Made by a program: the position numbers and the translations under genes. From positions 7,441-71,440 of the forward strand of contig CANDCW010000003.1 in assembly GCA_947383275.1 (NCBI GenBank): 64,000 bases of DNA. The letters are read 5' to 3'. Of the stretch, positions 8,027-15,866 are shown in pieces. Position 1 is the stretch's first letter, and every line of letters begins with the position of its first letter. This DNA is from an uncultured Bacillota bacterium (GTDB lineage Bacteria > Bacillota > Clostridia > Oscillospirales > Oscillospiraceae). Below the pieces are notes generated by a model. The model saw only the letters and a program-made list of their open reading frames with translations, was not told the origin of the DNA and did no database searches.

Positions 8027-8065
8027 ACGCGGATTTTCTGTGGTTCTTGTAAAGGAGTGTTGATC

Positions 8066-8989
8066 TTGGCAAGACAGTCCAAACCTACCATGAGCAGGGC
8101 GCTGCAACGCCGGGAGAACGTCGCTGGCTATCTGTTTATGCTGCCCAGCCTGATCTTCTTTGTCGGTTTTGTGGTCATCCCCATGGTGATCTGCATTATC
8201 ACCAGCCTGACCGATGCCAACATGGACAGCCCCGGCCTGTTCGGCAATTTCATTGGCCTGAGCAACTTTGCCCGCCTGTGGACGGACGCGACCTTCCTGG
8301 ACGCGCTGAAAAACACCTTTGTGATTGTAATTGTCAGCGTGCCAGCGGTATGCGCCTTTTCGCTCTGGGTGTCCTCCGCCATCTACCGGATGAAGGGCCC
8401 TGTCCTGTCCGCGTTCCGCTGCATCTTCTATCTGCCCGTGGTTACCGGTTCGGTGGCCGTTACGGTAGTGTGGGCCTGGATTTATAACAACTACTACGGC
8501 GTCCTCAACTATATTATCGGCCCCAAGGGGCTGGGCCTGATTGAGGGCCGTATCAATTGGCTGGGCGACCCCAAATATGCCCTGGGCTGTATCATCCTGA
8601 TTCTGTTCACTACCTCGGTGGGACAGCCGATCGTCCTATACGTCTCCGCCCTGGGCAATGTGGACACCACCCTCATTGAGGCCGCCCAGGTGGACGGCGC
8701 CACCGACTTTCAGGTGTTCTGGAAGGTGAAATGGCCCCAGATGATGCCGACTACCTTGTACATCCTGGTCATTACAACCATCAACTCCTTCCAATGCTTC
8801 GCCCTGATCCAGCTGCTGACCAAGGGCGGCCAGGGGACTAACACGGTGATGTACCACATCTACTGGACCGCCTTTAAGCTGACACAGCAGGCGGGCCACT
8901 TCGGCTACGCCAACGCCATGGGCGTGGTGCTGGCCATCTTCATCGGAATCCTGTCCGCGCTCCAGTTTAAGCTGGCAAAAGAAAAGTAG
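8066..8989 (+). CDS. Sugar ABC transporter permease (MalF/UgpA type)
   Basis: A 307-residue inner-membrane permease with about six transmembrane helices: AGYLFMLPSLIFFVGFVVIPM near residue 20, FVIVIVSVPAVCAFSLWVSS near 90, FYLPVVTGSVAVTVVWAWIY near 122, and three more. The EAA loop, EAAQVDGATDFQVFWKVKWP near residue 208, is the contact for the ATPase. Start is TTG at 8066, eight bases after AAAGGAG; an in-frame GTG at 8057 falls inside the ribosome site and is rejected, and ATG at 8090 is a weaker alternative. It forms the channel with the next gene and receives sugar from the upstream lipoprotein. Confidence 0.92.
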   Translation: MARQSKPTMSRALQRRENVAGYLFMLPSLIFFVGFVVIPMVICIITSLTDANMDSPGLFGNFIGLSNFARLWTDATFLDALKNTFVIVIVSVPAVCAFSLWVSSAIYRMKGPVLSAFRCIFYLPVVTGSVAVTVVWAWIYNNYYGVLNYIIGPKGLGLIEGRINWLGDPKYALGCIILILFTTSVGQPIVLYVSALGNVDTTLIEAAQVDGATDFQVFWKVKWPQMMPTTLYILVITTINSFQCFALIQLLTKGGQGTNTVMYHIYWTAFKLTQQAGHFGYANAMGVVLAIFIGILSALQFKLAKEK

Positions 8990-9001
8990 GGGGGTGCCGG
9001 T

Positions 9002-9931
9002 ATGAAAATTCGAAGCGGAAACAGCCGGGCTTATCAGATTGCTTCGGTCATTATTCTGGTTATTTTGGCGTTTTTGTTCTCCTTCCCGCTGTACTGGATC
9101 ATCACCGGCGCCTTTAAGACCGGTGCGGACAACAACTCTGTGCAGCCGGTCTGGTGGCCCACCCAGTGGGTGACAGACAGCTTTAAGGCCCTGTTCGACA
9201 ATCGCAGCGCCCCCCTGTGGGAACTGGCGGTGCCCTTCAGCAACTGGTTTACCAAGGACGGCGAGCTGCGCTATTGGTCTGTGGGCCCCACGGCCCCCGC
9301 CGCCTTCCGCTGGCTGGTCAACGCGGTGTTTATGGCTGTGGCGGCTATGATCATCACCTGCGTGACCGCGGCTATGGCGGGCTATGCCCTGGCCAAGAAG
9401 CGGTTCAACGGGCGGACCCTGTTGTTCTCCCTCATCGTGTGCGCCATGGCCCTGCCCAAACAGGTCATCCTGATCCCTCTGCTGAAGGAGATGTCCGGCC
9501 TGAAGCTGTACGGCAGCTTGTGGGCGGTCATCTTCCCTACGGTGGGCTGGCCCTTCGGCGTGTTTTTGATGAAGCAGTTCTCCGAGGGCATCCCGGGAGA
9601 AATTCTGGAGGCCGCCCGCATCGACGGCGCCAGCGAGCTGAAGACATTCTCCACCGTTGTGATGCCCATGATTAAGCCGGGAATCGGCGCGCTGGCCATC
9701 TTCACATTTATCAACTGCTGGAACGACTACTTTATGCAGTTGGTTATGCTGGACGCCAACAGCGTATACACCATTCCTCTGGGCATTGCCACCCTCCAGG
9801 CGGAGACCTCCACCGATATCGGCTTGCTGATGGCGGGGGCGGCTATGGCCTCGGTGCCCATTATCATTGTGTTCCTGATTTTCCAGAAATATTTTACCCA
9901 GGGGATTGCCATGGGTGCGGTGAAGGGGTAA
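9002..9931 (+). CDS. Sugar ABC transporter permease (MalG/UgpE type)
   Basis: A 309-residue permease, the second half of the transporter channel. The first helix (ASVIILVILAFLFSFPLYWIITGAFK, residues 14-39) carries the MalG-type start. A periplasmic stretch of about 50 residues and five further helices follow, with the EAA loop EAARIDGASELKTFSTVVMP near residue 203. It is 12 bases downstream of the first permease gene with GGGGGTG before the ATG. Confidence 0.92.
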   Translation: MKIRSGNSRAYQIASVIILVILAFLFSFPLYWIITGAFKTGADNNSVQPVWWPTQWVTDSFKALFDNRSAPLWELAVPFSNWFTKDGELRYWSVGPTAPAAFRWLVNAVFMAVAAMIITCVTAAMAGYALAKKRFNGRTLLFSLIVCAMALPKQVILIPLLKEMSGLKLYGSLWAVIFPTVGWPFGVFLMKQFSEGIPGEILEAARIDGASELKTFSTVVMPMIKPGIGALAIFTFINCWNDYFMQLVMLDANSVYTIPLGIATLQAETSTDIGLLMAGAAMASVPIIIVFLIFQKYFTQGIAMGAVKG

Positions 9932-9935
9932 CCTA

Positions 9936-10394
9936 ATGATTTATGCAAAAAACGCAGACGCCCTGACCTATCGGGGCATCCATCCGAACTTGGACCTGGC
10001 CTTGGAACACATTACTCCAGAGTTTCTGGCGCGTGTGGGGTATGAGCGGGTTGAGCTCAATGGAAGCGATGTGTATGCCACCCGATTTACCTACGAGACG
10101 GTTCCCGATGAGGAGAGTTTTTTCGAAGCCCACAAGAAGTATCTGGATATCCACATTATGGCGGATGGCTCCGAAGGAGTGGAGATTGCCCCGCCAGGGG
10201 AGCTGGAGGAATTCGAGCGGGTGGAGGCCAACGACTTTTACGCCTACCGGGGGCCGGCCAGCTACCGGCTGGCCCTGTCGCCCGGGGACTTTCTGGCGGT
10301 TTTTCCCAACGATGCCCACCGGATCAAGATGCGCCTTGGCGGGCCGGCGGAAGTAACCAAGGTGGTCTTTAAAGTGCGGATTTACGACGATTGA
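9936..10394 (+). CDS. YhcH/YjgK/YiaL family protein (NanQ-like sialic acid anomerase)
   Basis: A 152-residue cupin-like protein of the YhcH/YjgK/YiaL (DUF386) family, which is normally about 150 residues. HKKYLDIHIMADGSEGVEIA near residue 66 and FLAVFPNDAHRIKM near 118 are the family's metal-site and substrate-pocket segments. In Escherichia coli YhcH (NanQ) speeds the conversion of alpha-N-acetylneuraminate to the open or beta form used by the lyase. The gene lies between the permease and the NanA-like lyase, four bases after the former, which fits that role well. Confidence 0.88.
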   Translation: MIYAKNADALTYRGIHPNLDLALEHITPEFLARVGYERVELNGSDVYATRFTYETVPDEESFFEAHKKYLDIHIMADGSEGVEIAPPGELEEFERVEANDFYAYRGPASYRLALSPGDFLAVFPNDAHRIKMRLGGPAEVTKVVFKVRIYDD

Positions 10395-10406
10395 GGTGAG
10401 TCAAAT

Positions 10407-11315
10407 ATGAAAGATTATTCCAAATACCAGGGGATTTTTCCCGCCTTTTACGCCTGCTATGACAAGGAGGGCAATTTAAACGGCCAAGCGGTACGGGCCC
10501 TGGCCAAGTACTTGCTGGACAAAGGCGTGAAGGGCTTGTATGTGGGCGGCTCCTCCGGCGAATGCATCTACCAGAGCGTGCGTGAGCGGAAAGAGACGCT
10601 GGAAAACGTTATGGCCGAGGTGGGCGGCAAAATGACCATTATCGCCCATGTTGCCTGCAACAACACCGCAGACAGCCGGGAGCTGGCCGCGCACGCCGAG
10701 AGCTTGGGGGTGGATGCCATTGCCGCCATCCCGCCCATCTACTTCCATCTGCCCCCGAAGGGGATCGCCAAGTACTGGAACGATATCTCCGCCGCCGCGC
10801 CCAACACCGACTTTGTCATCTACAACATCCCCCAGCTGGCCGGGGTGGCCCTTACGGTTTCCCTGCTCCAGGAGATGCTGAAAAATCCCAGGGTAATCGG
10901 GGTGAAGAACTCCTCCATGCCGGTCCAGGACATCCAGATGTGGCGGGATGAGGGCGCCGTGGTCTTTAACGGCCCGGACGAGCAGTTGCTCTCCGGTCTG
11001 GCGGCCGGGGCCATCGGCGGCATCGGCGGGACTTACGCGGCCATGCCCGAGCTGTTCCTGGAGCTTCTGCGCTGCTTCCGGGCCGGGGAGCTGGAGAAGG
11101 GCCGGGAGATCCAGAACGAGTGCTGCCGCATTATTTACAAGATGTGTTCTGCCCAGGGGAACATGTACGCGGTGATTAAAGAGATCATCCGCCTTCAGGG
11201 CGGGCCCGATGTGGGAAGCGTCCGCGCCCCCCTGCTGGCGCTGGAGGAGGGCGACCAGCCCTTTGTGGTCCAGGCCCATGAGATGATTCAGGCTGCGATT
11301 GGGAAGTACTGCTGA
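10407..11315 (+). CDS. nanA: N-acetylneuraminate lyase (DapA/NAL superfamily)
   Basis: A 302-residue TIM-barrel aldolase. LYVGGSSGECIYQS near residue 45 is the carboxylate-binding GGSTGE-type loop, DFVIYNIPQLAGVALT near 135 carries the catalytic Tyr, and VIGVKNSS near 160 has the Schiff-base Lys. FNGPDEQLLSGLAAGAIGGIGGTY near 190 matches the NAL rather than the DapA subgroup. The enzyme splits N-acetylneuraminate into pyruvate and ManNAc in the cytoplasm. It is the last gene of the transporter operon and ends 17 bases before a strong terminator. The 2-epimerase and ROK genes upstream handle the product. Confidence 0.9.
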   Translation: MKDYSKYQGIFPAFYACYDKEGNLNGQAVRALAKYLLDKGVKGLYVGGSSGECIYQSVRERKETLENVMAEVGGKMTIIAHVACNNTADSRELAAHAESLGVDAIAAIPPIYFHLPPKGIAKYWNDISAAAPNTDFVIYNIPQLAGVALTVSLLQEMLKNPRVIGVKNSSMPVQDIQMWRDEGAVVFNGPDEQLLSGLAAGAIGGIGGTYAAMPELFLELLRCFRAGELEKGREIQNECCRIIYKMCSAQGNMYAVIKEIIRLQGGPDVGSVRAPLLALEEGDQPFVVQAHEMIQAAIGKYC

Positions 11316-11332
11316 GCAGCCAATGAAATGGA

Positions 11333-11381
11333 CCCTGCCCAATCTGAACAAGGGAGCTTGTTGATTGGGCAGGGCCTTTTT
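11333..11381 (+). terminator. Terminator of the sialic-acid operon
   Basis: A 12-bp stem (11333-11344 with 11363-11374) is extended by an inner AACAAG/CTTGTT stem and followed by CCTTTTT (11375-11381). Confidence 0.92.
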
Positions 11382-11413
11382 AGGAGCTGGCAAAAAAATT
11401 TTTTAAATTGGGC

Positions 11414-11440
11414 TAAACTTTTTGAAAACGGAGCCGATAA
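11414..11440 (+). promoter_or_regulatory. Sigma-D (sigma-28) promoter of flagellin
   Basis: TAAA (11414-11417), exactly 15 bases, then GCCGATAA (11433-11440) matches the sigma-28/SigD consensus for late flagellar genes. This makes the downstream gene a class III motility gene expressed after hook completion. Confidence 0.93.
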
Positions 11441-11460
11441 ATAATTGGATAACACAGAAC

Positions 11461-11640
11461 ACAATATTATTGTTTAAAGACATTGAAGCGGTTTCACCTG
11501 GTCCTAGGCCGGTTGGAATATAGTACCCGCGCCGGAAGCTTTGAGCATCGTGGCCACGTGCTCAAAGCGGAACGCGCCCAACCCAATGTGCGGGAGCAAA
11601 GGATATGCCGAAGCACACTAAATAATGTTAAAAGGAGTTA
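11461..11640 (+). other. Long structured 5' leader of flagellin mRNA
   Basis: About 195 bases separate the sigma-D promoter from the ATG. Nested complementary segments are visible. GGTTGG (11511-11516) pairs with CCAACC (11578-11583). Inside it a perfect 10-bp stem (11538-11547 with 11559-11568) is capped by CGTGGCCACG. A third stem, TGTGC/GCACA (11587-11591 with 11613-11617), ends just before the AAAAGGAG ribosome site. I do not recognise a known riboswitch; c-di-GMP class I and II signatures were looked for and not seen. Confidence 0.5.
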
Positions 11641-11645
11641 TAGCA

Positions 11646-13544
11646 ATGAGGATTCAACACAATATTGCGGCGATGAATGCTTATCGCCAGTACAGCAACA
11701 ACACCTCCGCCGTCTCCAAGAACCTGGAGAAGCTGTCTTCCGGCTACAAGATCAACCGCGCCGGCGACGACGCCGCCGGTCTGGCTATTTCCGAGAAGAT
11801 GCGCGCCCAGATCACCGGCCTGAACGCCGCCCAGAAGAACGTCAAGGACGGCATCTCCCTGGTGAAGACCGCCGAGGGCGCCATGCAGGAGGTCCAGGAC
11901 ATGCTCAACCGCATGGACTACCTGGCCACCCAGTCCGCCAACGGCACCTACGACAACGAGGTGGACCGCGCCAACCTCCAGAAAGAGGTTGACCAGCTGA
12001 ACGAGGAAATCAACCGCATCGCCGACAGCGCCAACTTCAACGGCATCAAGCTGCTGGACGGCTCCCTGGAGGGCGACACCACCAAGTACACCACCTTGAC
12101 CAGCGGCAAGAAGTTCCTGCAGATCGCTGATTATGATCCGACTCAGACCGGCGCAATTGCCCCCGGTTCTACGCTGAATAACATCGGTAACAGCACGTTC
12201 GTCCATGCGGATGCCCAGTCCCCCAGCCTGACTAAGTTTACTTTGAACCTGAGTGGTCTGGAGTTCAAGGGGGGCCCGGCTGATGCAACGGTTAACATCC
12301 AGCTGAAGGGCGTCGGAGGCAATACCACCGCTGTTGCAATGGAAATCGGAATCACGGTTGGAACAACCGGACTGGATTCCAGCGAGATTGCCCAGGCAGT
12401 CTACAACAAACTGGCGGACAGTGATTATCAGGTATCCGTTGGCGGCGTGAGCTATAATGTGAAGCTGGATGGTTCCAGCCTGACCTTTGAGATGGATGCG
12501 GACAAGGCCAACAGCATTACTAATGCTGAAAGCTTTACTGGTAACTTCACATTTGCGGCGGATGTGGGAGCAACTGGCGTGACCACTGCGAGCGGTGTCA
12601 ATACCGTTGCCGGTACAACCTTGATTGAAGAAGGTAAGTTGGCCTCCAGCGTGAAACTGGCCGGCACTGTGACGATGATTAGCGACCTTGATGCTGATGC
12701 CGGCAATAGAAGCCTGCAGTTTGAGAACATCCGAGACGGCATGGGCATCAAGCTGGGCGATGAGACCTATGTGTTGGCCCTGACCGACAAGACTAAGAAC
12801 GCCAAGTACGGCGAGGGTTATAAAGTGATTGACCTGACCGACCTGGTTGACCCCGACGCGGTACCTCCGAAGCTGCTGGATACTGCCATTGGCGCCGACA
12901 AGAAGCAGACTCTGAGTGAGGTGGCCGCCCGTATTACCCAGGCCGCTAAGGACAACGAAATGTGGACCGTGGGCGCTACCGCCGTTAACGACGGAAAGAC
13001 TGGCGCCACCTATCTCCAGCTGGCCGTGCTGGAGAAGACCACCTATGAGGGCGGCGCTGACCTGACCACCGTGAAGCAGATTCAGAAGCAAATCTCCATC
13101 TTTGACAACGTCTCCGTCCGGGAAGACGTGACCAAGGGCAAGGGCAAGCCGCTGACCCTCCAGATCGGCGACACCAGCGAGGCGTTCAACCAGCTGCGCG
13201 TCTCCATTGGCGACATCCACACCGCAGCCCTGGGCATCGACAAGATTAACGTTGGCACCCAGGAGGGCGCTGCCGCCGCTATCGACACCATCAAGAACGC
13301 CATTAACACGGTGTCCTCTATCCGCGGCACCCTGGGCGCTACCCAGAACCGTCTGGAGCACACCCAGAACAACCTGTCCGTGATGGCCGAGAACATCCAG
13401 GACGCCGAGTCCACCATCCGCGACACCGACGTGGCCGAAGAGATGATGGCCTACACCAAGAACAATATCCTGGTGCAGTCCGCTCAGGCCATGCTGGCTC
13501 AGGCCAACCAGATTCCGCAGGGCGTCCTGCAGCTGCTGGGCTAA
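11646..13544 (+). CDS. hag: Flagellin
   Basis: A 632-residue flagellin, the filament subunit exported through the flagellar type III apparatus. The N-terminal D0/D1 region (MRIQHNIAAMNAYRQ, then LEKLSSGYKINRAGDDAAGLAISEKM) and the C-terminal D1/D0 region (about residues 530-632, with LGATQNRLEHTQNNL and a final QIPQGVLQLLG) are canonical. The central part (about 145-490) is a long Thr/Ser/Gly/Ala-rich insertion forming the surface-exposed D2/D3 domains, making the protein much longer than minimal Hag (about 270-300 residues). AAAAGGAG precedes the ATG. There are no Cys residues in the recognisable core, as usual. The many Ser/Thr in the variable domain and the sugar genes downstream suggest O-glycosylation (inference). 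Confidence 0.97.
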   Translation: MRIQHNIAAMNAYRQYSNNTSAVSKNLEKLSSGYKINRAGDDAAGLAISEKMRAQITGLNAAQKNVKDGISLVKTAEGAMQEVQDMLNRMDYLATQSANGTYDNEVDRANLQKEVDQLNEEINRIADSANFNGIKLLDGSLEGDTTKYTTLTSGKKFLQIADYDPTQTGAIAPGSTLNNIGNSTFVHADAQSPSLTKFTLNLSGLEFKGGPADATVNIQLKGVGGNTTAVAMEIGITVGTTGLDSSEIAQAVYNKLADSDYQVSVGGVSYNVKLDGSSLTFEMDADKANSITNAESFTGNFTFAADVGATGVTTASGVNTVAGTTLIEEGKLASSVKLAGTVTMISDLDADAGNRSLQFENIRDGMGIKLGDETYVLALTDKTKNAKYGEGYKVIDLTDLVDPDAVPPKLLDTAIGADKKQTLSEVAARITQAAKDNEMWTVGATAVNDGKTGATYLQLAVLEKTTYEGGADLTTVKQIQKQISIFDNVSVREDVTKGKGKPLTLQIGDTSEAFNQLRVSIGDIHTAALGIDKINVGTQEGAAAAIDTIKNAINTVSSIRGTLGATQNRLEHTQNNLSVMAENIQDAESTIRDTDVAEEMMAYTKNNILVQSAQAMLAQANQIPQGVLQLLG

Positions 13545-13584
13545 TTCGCGGGAATTTGGCACAACGCAAAATCACACAAACCGG

Positions 13585-13650
13585 GGGGCGGGCGCTTGCC
13601 CGCCCCTATTTTCCTGCCCCTGAAAAAAATGCCGGAGTGGGCGTTTTTTT
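13585..13650 (+). terminator. Tandem terminators after flagellin
   Basis: The first is a perfect 9-bp G/C stem (13585-13593 with 13598-13606), loop GCTT, then TATTTT. The second is an A-tract, a short ATGCC/GGGCGT stem (13629-13643) and a run of seven T (13644-13650). Together they should insulate the very abundant flagellin mRNA from the island downstream. Confidence 0.85.
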
Positions 13651-13677
13651 CAAGTGCAGGAAAGAGAGGAGACCACA

Positions 13678-15816
13678 ATGAGCGAGAAAAAGCCTTTATT
13701 GTCCATCGGCATGATTTTTAAAAATGAGATGCGCTGCCTGGAGCGGTGCATGAAATCCCTCCAGCCTTTGCGGGACGCGGTCCCCTGCGAGCTGGTGATG
13801 GCGGATACCGGTTCAGACGATGGAAGCCGGGAGATTGCCGAAAGGTATGCCGATGTTGTTTTTGACTTCCCATGGATCAATGATTTTGCCGCCGCCCGAA
13901 ATGCCGTCATGGACCGCTGCTCTGGGAAGTGGTATTTCAGTATTGACTGTGACGAGTGGTTGAGCGAGGATATTTCCGGTGTGGTTCGGTTTCTGAGGGA
14001 AAACAACGCGGAGGATTTTGGCTCTTTAATTATCCGCAGCTATATGACGACGGGGCTGGAACGTGACGGGAATTACTCGGACTTTATGGCGGTCCGGTTC
14101 CTACGCATGTCTACTGGCCTGCGGTATGTGGGGGCAATTCATGAGCGCTGGGACGCGCAGGGTGTTTTGCGGGCATTCTATCTGAAAGGCTTTATTTTGC
14201 ACCATGACGGATATGTTAGCAGAGGAGATACCCGTTGGGATGGTAAACAGGAGCGCAATATGCCCCTTTTACGGGAAAAGCTGAAAGAAAATCCTAAAGA
14301 TTTGGCTGTGCTGCAACAATGCATGGAGTCCGGCGGAAAAACTCCAGAGTATAAGGACTATCTTTATCGTGCGGTGAAAGGGATTAAGGAGAAGTGGCCA
14401 GGGTGGGTCAGCTTCGGTCCGCCGGTTCTACGCAGTGCGATCCGGGCTGCAATTGATTTGAAATTACCTGAGCGGGACGAGTGGATCGCCATGGCGGAGG
14501 AGATGTTTCCGGATAATATCTTTACCCGTGTCGATGTTATGTATTCTGTTCTGGGACATGTATGGGAGCAGCAAAATTTTAAGGAAAGTATCCGCCGCGC
14601 GAACGCATACTTGGAAGCTGTGGCGGATTATAGGGCGGGGCGCTATAACCCGGTGGATTTATTGACCAGCGCAGTGACCCATACCAGCACTAAATTTGAA
14701 AGAAATGCCGCCATTGTTTTAGCTGCGTCTTATATCAATGACCAGCAGCCAGAAATGTGTTATCAGACACTCCAGTCTGTAGACCTCGGCCAAACAGACG
14801 CCTCACAAACGGAGAATTGGCTTAGGACGCTGTGTCAGCTCCACGCAAAGTCTAATATAGATACCGTTCCGATGCTGCAGTGCCTTTGGGAGCAGGCTTT
14901 GGCGCCGAAGAATGCGGAGAATCAGGAAGGAAAGCAGGCCGCTTGTGTTCGTTTTACTATAGGCCTGTTTCAAGCGGCCTACCGCGAGGAAGAAGCGCGG
15001 ATGCCTGATTTCCACCGCTACGCCTACACAGTGTTTCTTCCACTGTCGGGCAAGTGGGATGTGGGCACCGCAGCCGCGATTTTGGAGGCGGAGGAGCCGC
15101 CGGAGCTGGAACGGCTGCTGAATCTGGTGGAGAAGTGGGACGGCTTCCCCATTGCGGCCCTGGAGCACGCGCTGGAGCGCGGCGCGGCGTTCCCGCTGTC
15201 CGGCAGGCCCCTGATGCTGGAGGAGATGGACAAGCTGGCCGGGCGGATGTCCGGCGCCAGGGAAGCTCTGGCGGTCCGGGCCGCCGGGCGGGACCTGGCG
15301 GGCTGGCAGTCCCTGGCCTGGGCCCGCAGCCTGGCGCTGGCGGCAGTGCAGGGCTGCAATTGGGAGGACGCGGCCCGGGGGCTGGAGCTGAGCCGGGCGT
15401 TCGCGAAAATCGAGGGGGTCTTCCTGCCCCGGTACTACGCCCCGGAACTGCTGGAGGAAGAAAATATCCGCGTTTTGCCGCCGCTGCACCGCTTTGGCTG
15501 GTACTGCGCCCGGGCCTTTGCGGCGCTGGACGCCGGCGATGCCGCCGGGTACGCCCGTTTGCTGCGGGAGGGCCTGTCCGTCTGCGAGACAATGAAGCCC
15601 ATGGCGGAGTTCCTGACCAAGCACACCCCGGAGCTGCATGCCCCGGCCCCCGGCGAGGAACTGCTGGCCCTGGCGGAGCAGGTGCGCACTTTACTGGCGT
15701 CCTTCGACCCGTCCGATCCGGCAGTGGCGGCGGTCAAGGCCAGCGAGGCGTATCAAAAGGTGGCCCACCTGATTGAGGGCGCGGAGGCGTGTGTGTTTGG
15801 AGGGCTGAAGCAGTGA
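13678..15816 (+). CDS. Glycosyltransferase family 2 with helical C-terminal region; candidate flagellin glycosyltransferase
   Basis: A 712-residue cytoplasmic protein. Residues 6-230 form a GT-A glycosyltransferase-2 domain: LSIGMIFKNEMRCLERCMKS, then ELVMADTGSDDGS, NDFAAARNAVMDRCSGKWYF and the metal-binding SIDCDEWL (D-C-D) near residue 89. The remaining 480 residues are helical and Leu/Ala-rich (TPR-like repeats are possible). GT2-plus-TPR proteins next to flagellin genes in Clostridia commonly transfer the first sugar onto flagellin Ser/Thr (known for Clostridioides difficile Cdi0240-type enzymes, by analogy). ATG at 13678 follows AGAGAGGAG. Codon use in the first two-thirds is less GC-rich than in the last third, which hints at recombination. 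Confidence 0.85.
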   Translation: MSEKKPLLSIGMIFKNEMRCLERCMKSLQPLRDAVPCELVMADTGSDDGSREIAERYADVVFDFPWINDFAAARNAVMDRCSGKWYFSIDCDEWLSEDISGVVRFLRENNAEDFGSLIIRSYMTTGLERDGNYSDFMAVRFLRMSTGLRYVGAIHERWDAQGVLRAFYLKGFILHHDGYVSRGDTRWDGKQERNMPLLREKLKENPKDLAVLQQCMESGGKTPEYKDYLYRAVKGIKEKWPGWVSFGPPVLRSAIRAAIDLKLPERDEWIAMAEEMFPDNIFTRVDVMYSVLGHVWEQQNFKESIRRANAYLEAVADYRAGRYNPVDLLTSAVTHTSTKFERNAAIVLAASYINDQQPEMCYQTLQSVDLGQTDASQTENWLRTLCQLHAKSNIDTVPMLQCLWEQALAPKNAENQEGKQAACVRFTIGLFQAAYREEEARMPDFHRYAYTVFLPLSGKWDVGTAAAILEAEEPPELERLLNLVEKWDGFPIAALEHALERGAAFPLSGRPLMLEEMDKLAGRMSGAREALAVRAAGRDLAGWQSLAWARSLALAAVQGCNWEDAARGLELSRAFAKIEGVFLPRYYAPELLEEENIRVLPPLHRFGWYCARAFAALDAGDAAGYARLLREGLSVCETMKPMAEFLTKHTPELHAPAPGEELLALAEQVRTLLASFDPSDPAVAAVKASEAYQKVAHLIEGAEACVFGGLKQ

Positions 15817-15866
15817 AAGTTGACATTCCGGGCAGCTGCAAGGCGCTGCTTTAGGAGGGATAAGAA

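Noticed and set aside
8057..8059. GTG as start of the first permease
   Set aside because: It lies within the AAAGGAG ribosome site; TTG at 8066 has correct spacing.
6622..8091. A 489-residue minus-strand frame opposite the sugar-binding lipoprotein gene
   Set aside because: Shadow frame with repetitive Val/Gly/His composition; the plus-strand gene has signal peptide, lipobox and ribosome site.
11461..11640. Cyclic-di-GMP riboswitch in the flagellin leader
   Set aside because: The conserved class I and class II sequence elements could not be found, although the region is structured.
11628..13562. A 644-residue open frame on the minus strand opposite flagellin
   Set aside because: Codon-bias shadow of the GC-rich flagellin gene; no start context or family features, and flagellin on the plus strand is certain.
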